The position numbers and the translations under genes are program-made. The notes beneath the pieces were generated by a model that did no database searches, was not told where the DNA came from, and saw only the letters and a program-made list of their open reading frames with translations. This document shows, in pieces, positions 26,189-35,839 of a stretch of 64,000 nt of DNA; position 1 is the stretch's first letter, and every line of letters begins with the position of its first letter. Source of the DNA: Flavobacteriales bacterium (lineage in GTDB: Bacteria; Bacteroidota; Bacteroidia; Flavobacteriales_D; Crocinitomicaceae); the NCBI GenBank assembly GCA_947497485.1, contig CANMHB010000003.1, positions 186,001 to 250,000 on the forward strand, given 5' to 3'.

Positions 26189-27859
26189 TTGTCGCTGCAA
26201 AAGCCTCGTTTCGAATTATCGGTTGGGGCTTTTGGTTTTTTATGTCTCGAAAATATACTATTTTTAACAAACTACTCCTACAGATTTAATTATTCATTAA
26301 TTTGTACTTATCTTTTGTTAATTCTTTTCATTTATTTACTCATTTTAATAGCCATCACCTTCCTGCAAAAGAAAGATTGGCTCCACCCTATTTTCAAATC
26401 GAGTAATAAAGTTTCTTGGTGGATTTCAGGACTATCCTTATATATGCTCTACCTTTCGGTGGATCAAGGCCAATTGTTAACCGGAATCATTGCAGAACAT
26501 GGCATGAAAGGCTTGTGGATGATTTGGGCAGGATGGCTCGGAACATTTGTAGTTCCTTTGGTTTTTGCGCCGCTTTGGCAAAAAATGAATTTTATTACCG
26601 ACAACCAATTTCTTACATTTCGATTTCCAGGGAAAAGTGGCAACATTCTTCATTTGTTTCGCGCTGTTTACGTAGGAGGATCGGTGGTTGCGCTGTCACT
26701 TTGTTTTCACGTATTGGGTTTTGCAAGAGTGATACAAACCTATTTTGAATTGGATGCTACTTCTTCAATTCTTTTAACAGGAACTGTTTTATGCTTGTTT
26801 GCAATGAAAAATGTTTTTGATTTAAAACTGAAAATGGATGTTTTTCATGCTATAATCTATTTCATTAGTTTTCTAGTTATTTTATTTTCCGTTTGGAAGG
26901 TTGCCAAAGGATGGGATGGAATATTTACCTTTTTTGAAAAACATCCTGAGAAACAACAGTTTTTTCCTGCAAAAAGTGATTCAAACGGGTGGTTCTCAAT
27001 CCTTATTTTTCTCGGCGTACAATGGTGGAGTTGCTATTTATTTGACGGGGGCGGACCTGAAATGGCTCGATTTACAGCTGTAAAAGGTAAAAAAAATGCT
27101 GTTCTAACTGGTGTTTTACCCATCGTGATTTCTTTGATTTTGAACTTCTTTGTAGTGGGTCACATTCTATTGATTTTAGGTCTACATAACACCAATTCAA
27201 ATCATGAAATTCAATACGTCGAAAGCGTTTTACAAGTTGTTCCAACGTCGCTTAAATGCTTGATTCTTTTAGGATTCTTTGGAATGTTCATTTCAACTGC
27301 AGAATCAATAATGAACTGGGGCGCATCTTTTTTAACAATCGATGCTTACAAGGGATATTTCCGACCGAAATCCTCCGAACTGCATTTGCGGTTCATTTCT
27401 TTTGGAACAATGATTTTACTTAGTATTCAAGCGATGATCTTCGCCTTACAAATTGATAGCTTACAAAATTTGATTAAAATTACGTTTTCTATTGCTGCTG
27501 GCGTTGCACCGGTTTACATTCTGCGCTGGATTTGGTTTCGCATCAATGCTTGGTCACAGCTCAGCGCAATGCTGAGTTCTGCAGTTTTCACGCTACTCTA
27601 CCCTAGCCTTCATAAGATTTTGCCATTTAGAAGTTTTCCAATGGAAGAATCTCGGGTTCTTGTTGTAACCATTATAACAACTATAATTTGGGTATTAATT
27701 ACATTCCTAACCCCAAATCAAGAAATTGAAGTTCGTAACAAAATGCTTCCTATTCTGGGTAGCCGAAAAGTTTTTATAAAAAGCTTTGTTTTGGCTTTGT
27801 TTTTGGGGATTTTATTGACGCTACTAATTCCGTTTTGCTGGTATTTGATATTGAACTAA
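26189..27859 (+). CDS. Sodium/solute symporter family transporter (start uncertain)
   Basis: An inner-membrane transporter of the sodium:solute symporter (SSS) family with about 13 predicted helices. Family features are the first helix (YLLLILFIYLLILIAI), WWISGLSLYMLYLSVDQ at helix 2, the conserved WWSCYLFDGGGPEMARF in the middle, and FGMFISTAESIMNWGASFLTIDAY. The ligand is unknown. The start is a real problem: the frame opens with TTG 26189, but the first 20 codons translate the terminator hairpin, and no ATG occurs in frame before helix 2. A TTG at 26315, or a one-base frameshift joining ATG 26242, are alternatives. The remaining sequence looks intact. Confidence 0.85.
   Translation: MSLQKPRFELSVGAFGFLCLENILFLTNYSYRFNYSLICTYLLLILFIYLLILIAITFLQKKDWLHPIFKSSNKVSWWISGLSLYMLYLSVDQGQLLTGIIAEHGMKGLWMIWAGWLGTFVVPLVFAPLWQKMNFITDNQFLTFRFPGKSGNILHLFRAVYVGGSVVALSLCFHVLGFARVIQTYFELDATSSILLTGTVLCLFAMKNVFDLKLKMDVFHAIIYFISFLVILFSVWKVAKGWDGIFTFFEKHPEKQQFFPAKSDSNGWFSILIFLGVQWWSCYLFDGGGPEMARFTAVKGKKNAVLTGVLPIVISLILNFFVVGHILLILGLHNTNSNHEIQYVESVLQVVPTSLKCLILLGFFGMFISTAESIMNWGASFLTIDAYKGYFRPKSSELHLRFISFGTMILLSIQAMIFALQIDSLQNLIKITFSIAAGVAPVYILRWIWFRINAWSQLSAMLSSAVFTLLYPSLHKILPFRSFPMEESRVLVVTIITTIIWVLITFLTPNQEIEVRNKMLPILGSRKVFIKSFVLALFLGILLTLLIPFCWYLILN
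26195..26235 (+). terminator. Repeated terminator element, copy 3
   Basis: AAAAGCCTC (26199-26207) pairs with GGGGCTTTT (26225-26233). It shares the leading GCTGCAAAAGCCTC and the trailing TTATCGGTTGGGGCTTTT with copy 1. It follows the secreted-protein gene but lies inside the open frame of the next gene, the symporter. Confidence 0.8.
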
Positions 27860-27871
27860 AACAATAAAAAT

Positions 27872-28399
27872 TCACCCCAAATACAGATCTATCAATCCTT
27901 CTGGCGCTTGAATGTAGAGAATTTTCTTTTTCCGATCAACTTTTTGGATGAGTCCTTCAAAGATTGGAATCAGCACTTCTTTGCTATCCTTTTCTAATCG
28001 TAACAACGGATTGGAAACTAGATCTATGACCGTATCAACGATTCCGATATCTCCTTTAATGGTATCAACAACGTTATACCCTGAGATTTCATGATCATAA
28101 AACTGATTATCGTCCAAATCAGCTAATTCTTCTTCAGGCAAGTATATTGATTTTTTGAGCAGTTTTTTAGCTGCATTTTCGTCATTTACATCAGAAAATT
28201 TAACAGCAATAAAGCCTTTGTTTTTTGGTTTTAGAGAGTCTATGAAAAAAGGAGTTAATACCCCATTTATTTCGACAAAAACACGTTTGAGATTTTCATA
28301 ATCCTTGGGATTAGAAACGTCCAAAAACAACGAAACTTCACCTTTAAATCCGTGAAGTTTCGCAATTTTTCCGAGGTAAAAATATCCCTCTAAATTCAT
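27872..28399 (-). CDS. rimM: 16S rRNA processing protein RimM
   Basis: A 175-residue ribosome maturation factor that assists assembly of the 30S head near S19. The N-terminal RimM domain starts YLGKIAKLHGFKGEVSLFLD, matching the family's G(K/R)I...HG(I/L)(K/R)GE signature. The C-terminal PRC-barrel part includes DHEISGYNVVD and KEVLIPIFEGLI. It lies three bases downstream of rpsP, the classical rpsP-rimM pairing. trmD and rplS, usually next in many bacteria, are not present here. Confidence 0.95.
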   Translation of the reverse strand: MNLEGYFYLGKIAKLHGFKGEVSLFLDVSNPKDYENLKRVFVEINGVLTPFFIDSLKPKNKGFIAVKFSDVNDENAAKKLLKKSIYLPEEELADLDDNQFYDHEISGYNVVDTIKGDIGIVDTVIDLVSNPLLRLEKDSKEVLIPIFEGLIQKVDRKKKILYIQAPEGLIDLYLG

Positions 28400-28402
28400 T
28401 TA

Positions 28403-29017
28403 TTATTCAGCTGATTCCTCTTCAGTTGACTCTTCCGCTGGCGCATCCCCAGCAGTTGGAGTTTCCTCTACAGCAGAAGTTTCTTCGGTTGAAGATGCTT
28501 CTTCAGTTGCAGCTTGTTCCTCAGACTGAGTTTCTTCAACTGTTGGCTCTTCAACTTCAGGTGTGTTTTTTGCAGCAATTTCAGCAGCTTTAGCAGCATT
28601 TGCCTCTTCTTCAGCTTTTTGTTTTGCTATCTTTTCTGCAGCAGCGTTTTTAGCTAGACCGTCTTTTTTATTTTGAATTTTAGACTCTTTGTCTGAAACC
28701 CATTTCGTGAAACGCTCTTCAACTTGCTCAGCAGTTAAAGCACCTTTTTTCACACCATTTAGTAGGTGATTTTTATACAAAACACCTTTGTATGAAAGAA
28801 TTGCTCTTGCTGTATTTGTCATTTCAGCACCAGTTTGAACCCATTTTAAAGTGTTCTCGAAATCGATATCTATAATCGCTGGATTTGCAGTAGGATTGTA
28901 CGTTCCTAATTTTTCGATGAATTTACCATCTCTTTTTGCGCGGCTATCCGCAGCTACTAAATGGAAGAATGGTTTTCCTTTCTTTCCGTGTCTTTGCAAT
29001 CTAATTTTCGTTGCCAT
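28403..29017 (-). CDS. rpsP: 30S ribosomal protein S16 with acidic C-terminal extension
   Basis: Ribosomal protein S16 in the first 80-90 residues ([41 protein letters not shown]). The protein is 204 residues, more than twice the bacterial core length. The tail is first a Lys/Ala helix (residues about 115-150) and then a Glu, Thr, Ser and Ala-rich acidic segment to the end. Tails of this type are known in S16 of Bacteroidota; their role is not established. A TATATTTG promoter lies 56 bases upstream of the ATG. Confidence 0.95.
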   Translation of the reverse strand: MATKIRLQRHGKKGKPFFHLVAADSRAKRDGKFIEKLGTYNPTANPAIIDIDFENTLKWVQTGAEMTNTARAILSYKGVLYKNHLLNGVKKGALTAEQVEERFTKWVSDKESKIQNKKDGLAKNAAAEKIAKQKAEEEANAAKAAEIAAKNTPEVEEPTVEETQSEEQAATEEASSTEETSAVEETPTAGDAPAEESTEEESAE

Positions 29018-29073
29018 ACTTTTTGTTTATAAATTGAGGTGCGAAACCTCGGTTAATAATTTATTTTGGGGTG

Positions 29074-29081
29074 CAAATATA
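29074..29081 (-). promoter_or_regulatory. -7 promoter element of rpsP-rimM
   Basis: On the minus strand TATATTTG matches TAnnTTTG, giving a leader of about 50 bases. The leader includes a small hairpin (GAGGT at 29036-29040 with ACCTC at 29046-29050) that may be a regulatory or stabilising structure. The -33 element is not obvious. Confidence 0.6.
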
Positions 29082-29096
29082 CGAATAGAATTTGAA

Positions 29097-30488
29097 TTAC
29101 TTTCCTTTTGCCTTGAAAATAATAATAAATGTATAAAACATAATCTTTACATCAAGTGCTAAACTTCGGTTTTTAAGGTATATTAAGTCAAATTTCATTC
29201 GCTGAAGCATTTGTTCAACATTTTCGGCATATCCGAATTTGACCTGTCCCCATGAAGTAATCCCCGGTCTTACGCGGTTTAAATGCAGATATTGGGGCTC
29301 AATCTTTACGATTTGATCCATATAAAATTGCCGCTCTGGTCTTGGTCCTACCAAAGACATTTGGCCTAATATTACATTTAAAAACTGAGGGAACTCATCC
29401 AATCGCGTTTTACGCATAAATCTGCCTATTTTCGTTATCCTAGGGTCTTCAGCCGAGGACAATTGAGGTCCGTTTGATTCAGCATTCACAACCATTGTTC
29501 GAAACTTGATAATTTTAAAAATTTCACCATCCTTTCCAACTCGTTCTTGTAAAAAGAAAATGGGACCAGGTGATGAGATTTTAACCCCAATTGCACATGC
29601 AATGTATACAGGAATTAATAAAATCATTGCGATAAATGATATCACTATGTCCATTAATCTTTTTACGGCTTGCTGCCAAAAAGGCATTGCCTCGGAAATT
29701 ATCTCAACAAGCAAAGCACCATAAATATTGGTCATTTTTACAGAACCTGAAAGAATTACATAGGTATCCGGGAGCAACTTAATTCTCAAATGTCCATCAT
29801 CAATACGAACAAGAAAATCTTTTAATCGATTATGTTCCGAATTTTCAATTGCAATAATTACCTCCTCTATCTCATTTTCACGAATGACCTTCTCTAAATC
29901 AACTTCATGACCAAAATAATGAAGATGTCCATCGAGCAAACGATCTTTACCATTTACATTCACATAACCTGCAAACGAATTGATTTTCTTGGGGTGAGAA
30001 CTTATTTCGTTATAAATTTCGAGTGCCTTCTCATTCCCTCCAACGATAAGGGTTTTAAATCCTTGTCCAGATTTTCGAATAGAATGAATTAGAAAAGTCC
30101 CTATTACTAATCTAAAAAAAGTAGTAATCGTGAAATGTAATCCAAATAAAAGTCCAATTTCAAAATAATAAAATCGATATCCATTAATTACGTCATCTAA
30201 CAATAACGTAAAGAAAATCACAATTGAGCCAATAAGAGCAGCGATAAACGATAGTGAAATGATCTTAAGGCGAAATATCCCTTTAATTTCAATGTATGTC
30301 CCCTGCAAATAATAGAGTAACAACCAGGCTAATGGAATAACAAAAATTCCAAAAATAAAATTATCATCAACTGTAAAAAATGAATTTTCAAGTTTGGTTT
30401 TTCGCAGATAGAAAAATAGTGACCAGGATAAAACAGCAGAAAACCAATCGAAAATTAAAAAAAATAATACCCAATTACGCTGCTTCAT
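29097..30488 (-). CDS. Undecaprenyl-phosphate sugar phosphotransferase
   Basis: A 463-residue polyprenyl-glycosylphosphotransferase (WcaJ/WbaP-like) that starts exopolysaccharide or O-antigen synthesis by transferring a sugar-1-phosphate to undecaprenyl phosphate at the inner membrane. Four to five N-terminal helices are followed by a nucleotide-binding-like domain (LIVGGNEKALEIY) and a C-terminal catalytic domain with KRLMDIVISFIAM, SSPGPIFFLQERVGKDG, KFRTM and TRLDEFPQFLNVI. Which sugar is transferred cannot be read from the sequence. It is two bases after a lipoprotein gene; a flippase and glycosyltransferase are encoded about 15 kb away. Confidence 0.93.
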   Translation of the reverse strand: MKQRNWVLFFLIFDWFSAVLSWSLFFYLRKTKLENSFFTVDDNFIFGIFVIPLAWLLLYYLQGTYIEIKGIFRLKIISLSFIAALIGSIVIFFTLLLDDVINGYRFYYFEIGLLFGLHFTITTFFRLVIGTFLIHSIRKSGQGFKTLIVGGNEKALEIYNEISSHPKKINSFAGYVNVNGKDRLLDGHLHYFGHEVDLEKVIRENEIEEVIIAIENSEHNRLKDFLVRIDDGHLRIKLLPDTYVILSGSVKMTNIYGALLVEIISEAMPFWQQAVKRLMDIVISFIAMILLIPVYIACAIGVKISSPGPIFFLQERVGKDGEIFKIIKFRTMVVNAESNGPQLSSAEDPRITKIGRFMRKTRLDEFPQFLNVILGQMSLVGPRPERQFYMDQIVKIEPQYLHLNRVRPGITSWGQVKFGYAENVEQMLQRMKFDLIYLKNRSLALDVKIMFYTFIIIFKAKGK

Positions 30489-30490
30489 CC

Positions 30491-31357
30491 TTAATCGAAA
30501 TAAACCAATTTAATGTTATCAATCCGAATTTCAGAATTTGTTTTACCCGAATTTAGTCGCGCTTGAAAAGATTGCAGAAAATTTGACCCGGGAGGCGAGT
30601 TTCCAATCAATTCTTTTAAATCGATGTAGATTTTTTTCCAACGAACATCAGAATCACTTTGGCCATTCAATTGAATATTTGGATTATCCGTTGTAGTTCC
30701 ATCAGGCTCAACGAAAATCAAACCAGTTATAACTGAATTTGTATTGTAATAATCCAATTCAAGATACACATCTCTGCCTTTAACAAACTGCAATTGCTCG
30801 GTTGTGTAGGCTACCCATGCAGTATCAATTTGATTAAGTAATACCTTGCCGTAAAAATTACCATTAAAAGCTTGTAAATCCGTATTCGCATATTCAATCT
30901 GAGCTAATGAAGTATTTGGATCATTCTCTAAAAACATATTAGTCAACTCAAAATCATAGATTTTAAATTTGGTTATTGATTTATATTTCGTTGTTGGATT
31001 AAACACAACCGTTTGATTCTGAACTAATTCTTGATTGACCTCATAAACTTCTAGAAATGGATATATCTTTTTCGATGCTGAAATACCATTGTTTTTTACT
31101 GCCGGGAAAATTTTGATGTTCGCCATTCCACTTGTTAAAACTGGAATCTTACAAGGGACTTGAAAAACACCAATAATTTTATCATTCACATAAACCCACG
31201 CTTCTGAAATATTTTCAGTTAACTCACCTTCTGCACCAGAAAGTTCAATATTGCTTTGTAATGACCATTCATTGATTTGAATCCAAGATGGGTCGGGATT
31301 ATTTTTTATACAAGAACTTAAAATTAAAAAAGGAATGAAATAGATAAACCTTATCAT
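30491..31357 (-). CDS. Putative lipoprotein of unknown function
   Basis: A 288-residue protein with a lipobox (FLILSSC; Cys16) after a short hydrophobic signal. The mature part looks beta-rich, with no enzyme motif, and ends with a carbohydrate-binding-like pattern (VRWKKIYIDLKELI ... EIRIDNIKLVYF) resembling a jelly-roll edge. The gene lies between an oxidoreductase gene and the sugar phosphotransferase gene on the same strand, so a role in surface polysaccharide is possible but only inferred from context. Confidence 0.75.
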   Translation of the reverse strand: MIRFIYFIPFLILSSCIKNNPDPSWIQINEWSLQSNIELSGAEGELTENISEAWVYVNDKIIGVFQVPCKIPVLTSGMANIKIFPAVKNNGISASKKIYPFLEVYEVNQELVQNQTVVFNPTTKYKSITKFKIYDFELTNMFLENDPNTSLAQIEYANTDLQAFNGNFYGKVLLNQIDTAWVAYTTEQLQFVKGRDVYLELDYYNTNSVITGLIFVEPDGTTTDNPNIQLNGQSDSDVRWKKIYIDLKELIGNSPPGSNFLQSFQARLNSGKTNSEIRIDNIKLVYFD

Positions 31358-31389
31358 ACTATTGAAACGTAGTGTTATGAAAATTATTG

Positions 31390-32376
31390 TTAAAAAATGA
31401 TTGGGGATTTATCTAGTTTTCTCAAAATTTCATGAGCAACCTCTAACGCTTCGTAACCATGTTCGATTGAAACTTTAGGAGTCATATTGGTTATAATTGA
31501 ATCGTGAAATGACTTCAGCTCTTCTTTAATGGCATTTACTTCCGCAAGTTCAGGTTTATCAATAAGAATGCGTTTTTTCAAATTTCCAGGACCAATCTCA
31601 AGTGTGATATCAAATGGATCAGGATCGCCAACAACATCTTCCATACGCACCACTTCAAGTTCTTTCGAGAGAAAATCAACACTGATGTAAGCATCTTTCT
31701 GAAAGAATCGAGACTTTCGCATGTTTTTAAGTGAAATTCTAGACGCGGTAAGATTTGCGACACATCCGTTTTCGAACTCTAATCGCGCATTCGTCATATC
31801 ATGCGAATCACTTACCACCGCTACACCGGAAGCAGATACTTTTTTTACCCGTGATTTCACTACACTTAAAATGATATCCAAATCATGAATCATTAAATCC
31901 AAAACAACAGGCACATCCGTTCCCCTCGGATTAAACTGAGCCAATCGATGGGTTTCGATAAACATCGGAGAATTGAAAAAAGGCAACGCCGCCTCAAACG
32001 CTGGGTTAAAACGCTCAACGTGACCAACTTGAACTTTCACATCCGCCTCGTGACACAATGCAACCATTTTCTTTGCCTCATCAATTGTTTCAGCTAATGG
32101 CTTCTCAATGAACACATGTTTCCTTTGACGCATCGCTTCTGAGGCAATTTCAAAATGAGATAATGTGGGAGTTACAATATCAGCACAATCGATTAAATTC
32201 AACAATTCCTGCGCAGAGTCATAACTTTTAATATTAAACTCATCTGACACAAGTTTTGCGGTTTGATCATTTGAGTCATAAAATCCCACTAGCTCAAAAT
32301 CATTCGTTAATTCTTTAATCAAACGAATATGAATTTTACCTAAATGCCCAGCTCCAAAAACCCCAATTTTCAACAT
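31390..32376 (-). CDS. Gfo/Idh/MocA-family oxidoreductase
   Basis: A 328-residue NAD(P)-dependent oxidoreductase. The N-terminal Rossmann motif is GVFGAGHLGKIHIRL, followed by the family's catalytic EKPLAETIDEAKKM with the conserved lysine. A later VLDLMIHDLDIIL contains the histidine-aspartate pair typical of sugar dehydrogenases in this family. The substrate is probably a nucleotide sugar or related compound, given the sugar phosphotransferase downstream, but it cannot be named. It heads a three-gene unit on the minus strand. Confidence 0.93.
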   Translation of the reverse strand: MLKIGVFGAGHLGKIHIRLIKELTNDFELVGFYDSNDQTAKLVSDEFNIKSYDSAQELLNLIDCADIVTPTLSHFEIASEAMRQRKHVFIEKPLAETIDEAKKMVALCHEADVKVQVGHVERFNPAFEAALPFFNSPMFIETHRLAQFNPRGTDVPVVLDLMIHDLDIILSVVKSRVKKVSASGVAVVSDSHDMTNARLEFENGCVANLTASRISLKNMRKSRFFQKDAYISVDFLSKELEVVRMEDVVGDPDPFDITLEIGPGNLKKRILIDKPELAEVNAIKEELKSFHDSIITNMTPKVSIEHGYEALEVAHEILRKLDKSPIIF

Positions 32377-32472
32377 AGAATTTGAATTTTTGTCAAAATT
32401 ACGAATACCAAAGCGAAACGATTTTCAGTCTTCAATAACTTTTCAACAATCATAGACATGGAATGGATTTTT

Positions 32473-32511
32473 TAAAAAAAATAAAAAAGGCTATCTCAAA
32501 TCGAGATAGCC
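32473..32511 (-). terminator. Terminator of the thrS-infC-rpmI-rplT operon
   Basis: A perfect 9-bp stem (32489-32497 with 32503-32511, GGCTATCTC/GAGATAGCC) and 5-base loop, followed on the minus strand by a long run of T residues (complement of 32473-32488). It lies 22 bases after the rplT stop. Confidence 0.92.
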
Positions 32512-32533
32512 CTATGCTGATATAGTTTAAAAT

Positions 32534-32881
32534 TTATTTTTTGATTTGATCAACAACCGCCTTGAATGCTTCTGGATGGTTCAATGCTAAATCCGCAAGA
32601 ACCTTTCTGTTCAATTCAATACCGCTTTTGTTAACTTCACCCATAAATTTTGAGTAACTCATTCCGTGTAATCTGGCACCCGCATTAATACGAGTTATCC
32701 ATAGTGAGCGGAAATTTCTTTTCTTTTGTTTACGACCTGAATAAGCATACAACAACCCTTTTTCAACGGCGTTTTTAGCTACAGTCCAAACATTTTTTCT
32801 TCTTCCAAAGTAACCTTTGGCTAGTTTCATCAAGTTCTTTCTTCTTGCTCTTGATGCTACGTGATTTACTGATCTTGGCAT
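32534..32881 (-). CDS. rplT: 50S ribosomal protein L20
   Basis: L20 binds 23S rRNA early in large-subunit assembly and in some bacteria represses its own operon. The 115-residue sequence is full length ([30 protein letters not shown] ... [20 protein letters not shown]), with the highly basic N-terminal arm. Final gene of the infC-rpmI-rplT cluster; a strong terminator follows. Confidence 0.98.
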   Translation of the reverse strand: MPRSVNHVASRARRKNLMKLAKGYFGRRKNVWTVAKNAVEKGLLYAYSGRKQKKRNFRSLWITRINAGARLHGMSYSKFMGEVNKSGIELNRKVLADLALNHPEAFKAVVDQIKK

Positions 32882-32969
32882 AATTTTAAGTTTTTTAATA
32901 AAGAGTGTCCTTAAAAGGATCTTAATTACTCATTTACTTGGTTAAACAATTTAATAAACCTGAATTTGA

Positions 32970-33167
32970 CTACTTCATACAAAGTTGCAACTTCACATTA
33001 GATAGATCCGAAGAATGAACCAATCCAGCATGTGTTAAGTTACGCTTACGTTTCGTAGACATTTTTGTTAAAATGTGGCTTTTAAAAGCGTGTTTACGCT
33101 TAATCTTACCACTCCCAGTAATCGTGAATCTCTTCTTCGCACTGGATTTTGTTTTCATTTTAGGCAT
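32970..33167 (-). CDS. rpmI: 50S ribosomal protein L35
   Basis: A 65-residue L35 protein ([31 protein letters not shown]) of standard length, very basic. It sits between infC and rplT as in most bacteria, with an 88-base gap before rplT and a 114-base gap after infC. Confidence 0.98.
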   Translation of the reverse strand: MPKMKTKSSAKKRFTITGSGKIKRKHAFKSHILTKMSTKRKRNLTHAGLVHSSDLSNVKLQLCMK

Positions 33168-33281
33168 TTTGCTTCTTTTTTGAGTTAAACATCTATATCA
33201 GCATCTTTTAAAGTTAAAAGTTTAGAGTTGAGAGATAAATTCTTTTATTTACTTTCAGCTATCAGTTTAAACCTTTATCTT

Positions 33282-33827
33282 TTATTTTTTCTTCGAATTA
33301 ATCATCAAAATCATTTTTTTTCCTTCAAGTTTCGGTAATTGCTCAACCACACCCACATCTGCCAATTCTTGAGCAAACTTTAAAAGTAAAATTTCTCCTC
33401 TGTCTTTAAAAACAATTGTTCTTCCACGGAAAAAAACGTAGGCTTTCACCTTGCTGCCCTCTTCCAAGAACTTTTTCGCATGAGCTAACTTAAAGTTGAA
33501 ATCGTGGTCATCTGTATTTGGTCCGAAACGAATTTCCTTTACTACAACTTTACTCTGCTTTGCTTTTAATTCTTTTTGTTTACGCTTTTGGTTATACAAG
33601 AATTTCTTGTAATCCATTATTTTACAAACTGGAGGATTTGCATTTGGTGAGATTTCAACCAGATCTAGTTCTTGCTCCTCAGCCATGGCCAATGCTTTAG
33701 AAACGGACATTACTTTTGGTTCTTCACCGTCGATAATTAGACGGATTTCTGTCGCTAGAATTTTGTCATTTATTCGATGAAGCGCTTCTTCTTCTCTCTT
33801 TACAAACTGTCTGGTGTTTTTTCTCAT
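33282..33827 (-). CDS. infC: Translation initiation factor IF-3
   Basis: IF-3 keeps the 30S subunit free and checks start-codon pairing. The N-terminal domain ([15 protein letters not shown] ... [29 protein letters not shown]) and the C-terminal domain ([32 protein letters not shown]) are both complete at 181 residues. The start is ATG, not the AUU or AUA codons used for autoregulation in many bacteria, so that control is probably absent. It begins one base after the thrS stop, indicating tight coupling. Confidence 0.98.
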   Translation of the reverse strand: MRKNTRQFVKREEEALHRINDKILATEIRLIIDGEEPKVMSVSKALAMAEEQELDLVEISPNANPPVCKIMDYKKFLYNQKRKQKELKAKQSKVVVKEIRFGPNTDDHDFNFKLAHAKKFLEEGSKVKAYVFFRGRTIVFKDRGEILLLKFAQELADVGVVEQLPKLEGKKMILMINSKKK

Positions 33828-35780
33828 TTAATTATTTAAAATTTCAGTTGACAACTCACGAATTACGGCATTGTTTACTAATTCAACAAATTCACTATAC
33901 GACAATGCGCCCAAGTCCCCTAATCCTCTTTGTCTCACAGAAACTTGATTCTGATCGAACTCTTTCTCCCCTACTATAAGCATAAATGGCACTTTAGCCA
34001 ACTCTGCATCACGTATTTTCTTACCGATTTTTTCGTTTCGGTCGTCAACAAGACCGCGAATATCGGAATTATTTAGGAATTCTGAAACTTTTTGAGCGTA
34101 GTCATTAAATTTCTCAGAGATTGGAAGCACTATAAATTGTTCCGTTGTTAGCCATAATGGAAAATCACCGGCACAATGCTCAAGTAAAACTGCCAAGAAT
34201 CTTTCCATTGATCCAAATGGAGCACGGTGAATCATAACAGGTCGATGTTTTTGATTGTCGGCACCAATATATTCTAATTCAAATCTTTCAGGAAGATTGT
34301 AATCAACTTGAATTGTACCTAATTGCCACTCACGACCTAATGCGTCTTGAACCATAAAATCTAGTTTCGGCCCATAGAATGCTGCCTCGCCGTATTCTAC
34401 AACCGTCGGCAAATTCTTTTCAGCTGCAGCCTCGATAATTGCATTTTCTGCTTTCACCCAATTTTCTTCTGAACCTATGTATTTCGCACGATTGACTTTG
34501 TCTCGAAGTGAAATCTGCGCCTTAAAATTTTGAAAATCGAGCGTTTTTAAAACGTAAAGTACGATATCGATAACTTTCTTAAACTCGTCTTTAACTTGAT
34601 CTTGTGTGCAAAAAATATGTGCATCATCTTGTGTAAACCCACGAACACGAGTAAGTCCATGTAATTCACCTGATTGCTCATAGCGGTATACAGTTCCAAA
34701 TTCTGCAAAGCGCGCAGGCAAATCTTTGTATGATCTCGGTTTAGACTTGAAAATCTCACAATGATGCGGGCAATTCATCGGTTTCAAGTAAAATTCTTCG
34801 TTTGGATCAGGTGTTTTAATCGGCTGAAATGAATCAGCACCATATTTTTCGTAGTGACCTGAGGTCACATATAAATCTTTATTTCCAATGTGAGGGGTAA
34901 TAACTTGCTGATAACCTGCTGCACGCTGAGCTCTTTTAAGGAAATTTTCTAATCGTTCTCTTAACGCAGCTCCTTTTGGCAACCACATAGGCAATCCTTG
35001 ACCTACTTTTTGTGAGAATGTAAACAATTCAAGTTCCTTCCCTAATTTTCGGTGATCGCGCCGTTTTGCTTCTTCAACTTTTTCTAAGTATTCAGTTAAT
35101 TCAGCTTGTTTTGGAAACGTAATTCCGTAAATACGCGTTAACTGCTTATTTTTCTCATCGCCACGCCAATAAGCACCAGCAATTGATGTTAATTTAACAG
35201 CTTTAATGAAACCTGTATCCGGCAAATGCGGGCCGCGACACAAATCGGTAAAATTTCCTTGTGTGTAAAACGTAATATTTCCGTCTTCGAGATCTGAAAT
35301 TAATTCAAGTTTGTAAGGATCTTTTTTTTCTTCGAAATAGGCAACCGCTTCTGCTTTTGATATTTCTTTACGAATGAATGGATTTTTCTCCTTTGCCAAA
35401 TCCTTCATTTTTTGTTCGATTTTCGCTAAATCCTCTTCTTTTATGGAGTAATCCATGAAATCAACGTCGTAGTAAAAACCATTGGTAATCGGTGGGCCAA
35501 TTGCCAATTTAATTCCTGGATAATAAAATTCGAGTGCTTCAGCCATTAAATGCGCTGAAGAATGCCACATCGTTGACTTTCCCTCTTCATCATTCCATGT
35601 TAAAAGTTGCAGTGAAACATCTTCGTTTATCGGAAGTGTAGCATCTTTAACTTCTCCGTTGATTTTGGCTGAAAGCACATTTCGCGCTAAACCTTCTGAA
35701 ATACTTAATGCAACACCGAGAGCTGTTGTCCCATTTTCATATTCACGAACTGAGCCATCGGGTAATGTGATTCGAATCAT
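33828..35780 (-). CDS. thrS: Threonine-tRNA ligase
   Basis: A 650-residue class II aminoacyl-tRNA synthetase charging tRNA-Thr. Domains in order: N-terminal TGS (residues 1-60), an editing domain with [12 protein letters not shown] and the second zinc-like [11 protein letters not shown], the catalytic core with NCPHHCEIF and zinc ligand residues, class II motifs around [20 protein letters not shown] and [11 protein letters not shown], and a C-terminal anticodon-binding domain. It leads the thrS-infC-rpmI-rplT operon. The leader is about 20 bases, too short for a T-box. Confidence 0.98.
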   Translation of the reverse strand: MIRITLPDGSVREYENGTTALGVALSISEGLARNVLSAKINGEVKDATLPINEDVSLQLLTWNDEEGKSTMWHSSAHLMAEALEFYYPGIKLAIGPPITNGFYYDVDFMDYSIKEEDLAKIEQKMKDLAKEKNPFIRKEISKAEAVAYFEEKKDPYKLELISDLEDGNITFYTQGNFTDLCRGPHLPDTGFIKAVKLTSIAGAYWRGDEKNKQLTRIYGITFPKQAELTEYLEKVEEAKRRDHRKLGKELELFTFSQKVGQGLPMWLPKGAALRERLENFLKRAQRAAGYQQVITPHIGNKDLYVTSGHYEKYGADSFQPIKTPDPNEEFYLKPMNCPHHCEIFKSKPRSYKDLPARFAEFGTVYRYEQSGELHGLTRVRGFTQDDAHIFCTQDQVKDEFKKVIDIVLYVLKTLDFQNFKAQISLRDKVNRAKYIGSEENWVKAENAIIEAAAEKNLPTVVEYGEAAFYGPKLDFMVQDALGREWQLGTIQVDYNLPERFELEYIGADNQKHRPVMIHRAPFGSMERFLAVLLEHCAGDFPLWLTTEQFIVLPISEKFNDYAQKVSEFLNNSDIRGLVDDRNEKIGKKIRDAELAKVPFMLIVGEKEFDQNQVSVRQRGLGDLGALSYSEFVELVNNAVIRELSTEILNN

Positions 35781-35802
35781 TTGTTATCCTTTAAATCGGG
35801 TG

Positions 35803-35810
35803 CAAAGATA
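35803..35810 (-). promoter_or_regulatory. -7 promoter element of the thrS operon
   Basis: On the minus strand TATCTTTG matches TAnnTTTG exactly and ends 22 bases before the thrS ATG. No consensus TTTG was found at -33 (a TTTTCG is nearest). Confidence 0.6.
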
Positions 35811-35839
35811 CGAAACTGAAGCAGAATCGAAAACTATAA

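Noticed and set aside
29036-29050. S16-binding leader RNA hairpin
   Set aside because: The stem is only five base pairs; it could be chance and there is no known S16 leader motif to compare it with by eye.
30491-31357. Glycoside hydrolase
   Set aside because: The C-terminal jelly-roll-like pattern suggested a carbohydrate-binding module, but no catalytic acidic pair or domain was found.
33168-33281. L20 leader autoregulatory structure between infC and rpmI
   Set aside because: No convincing pseudoknot or stem was seen; the stretch looks like low-complexity spacer.
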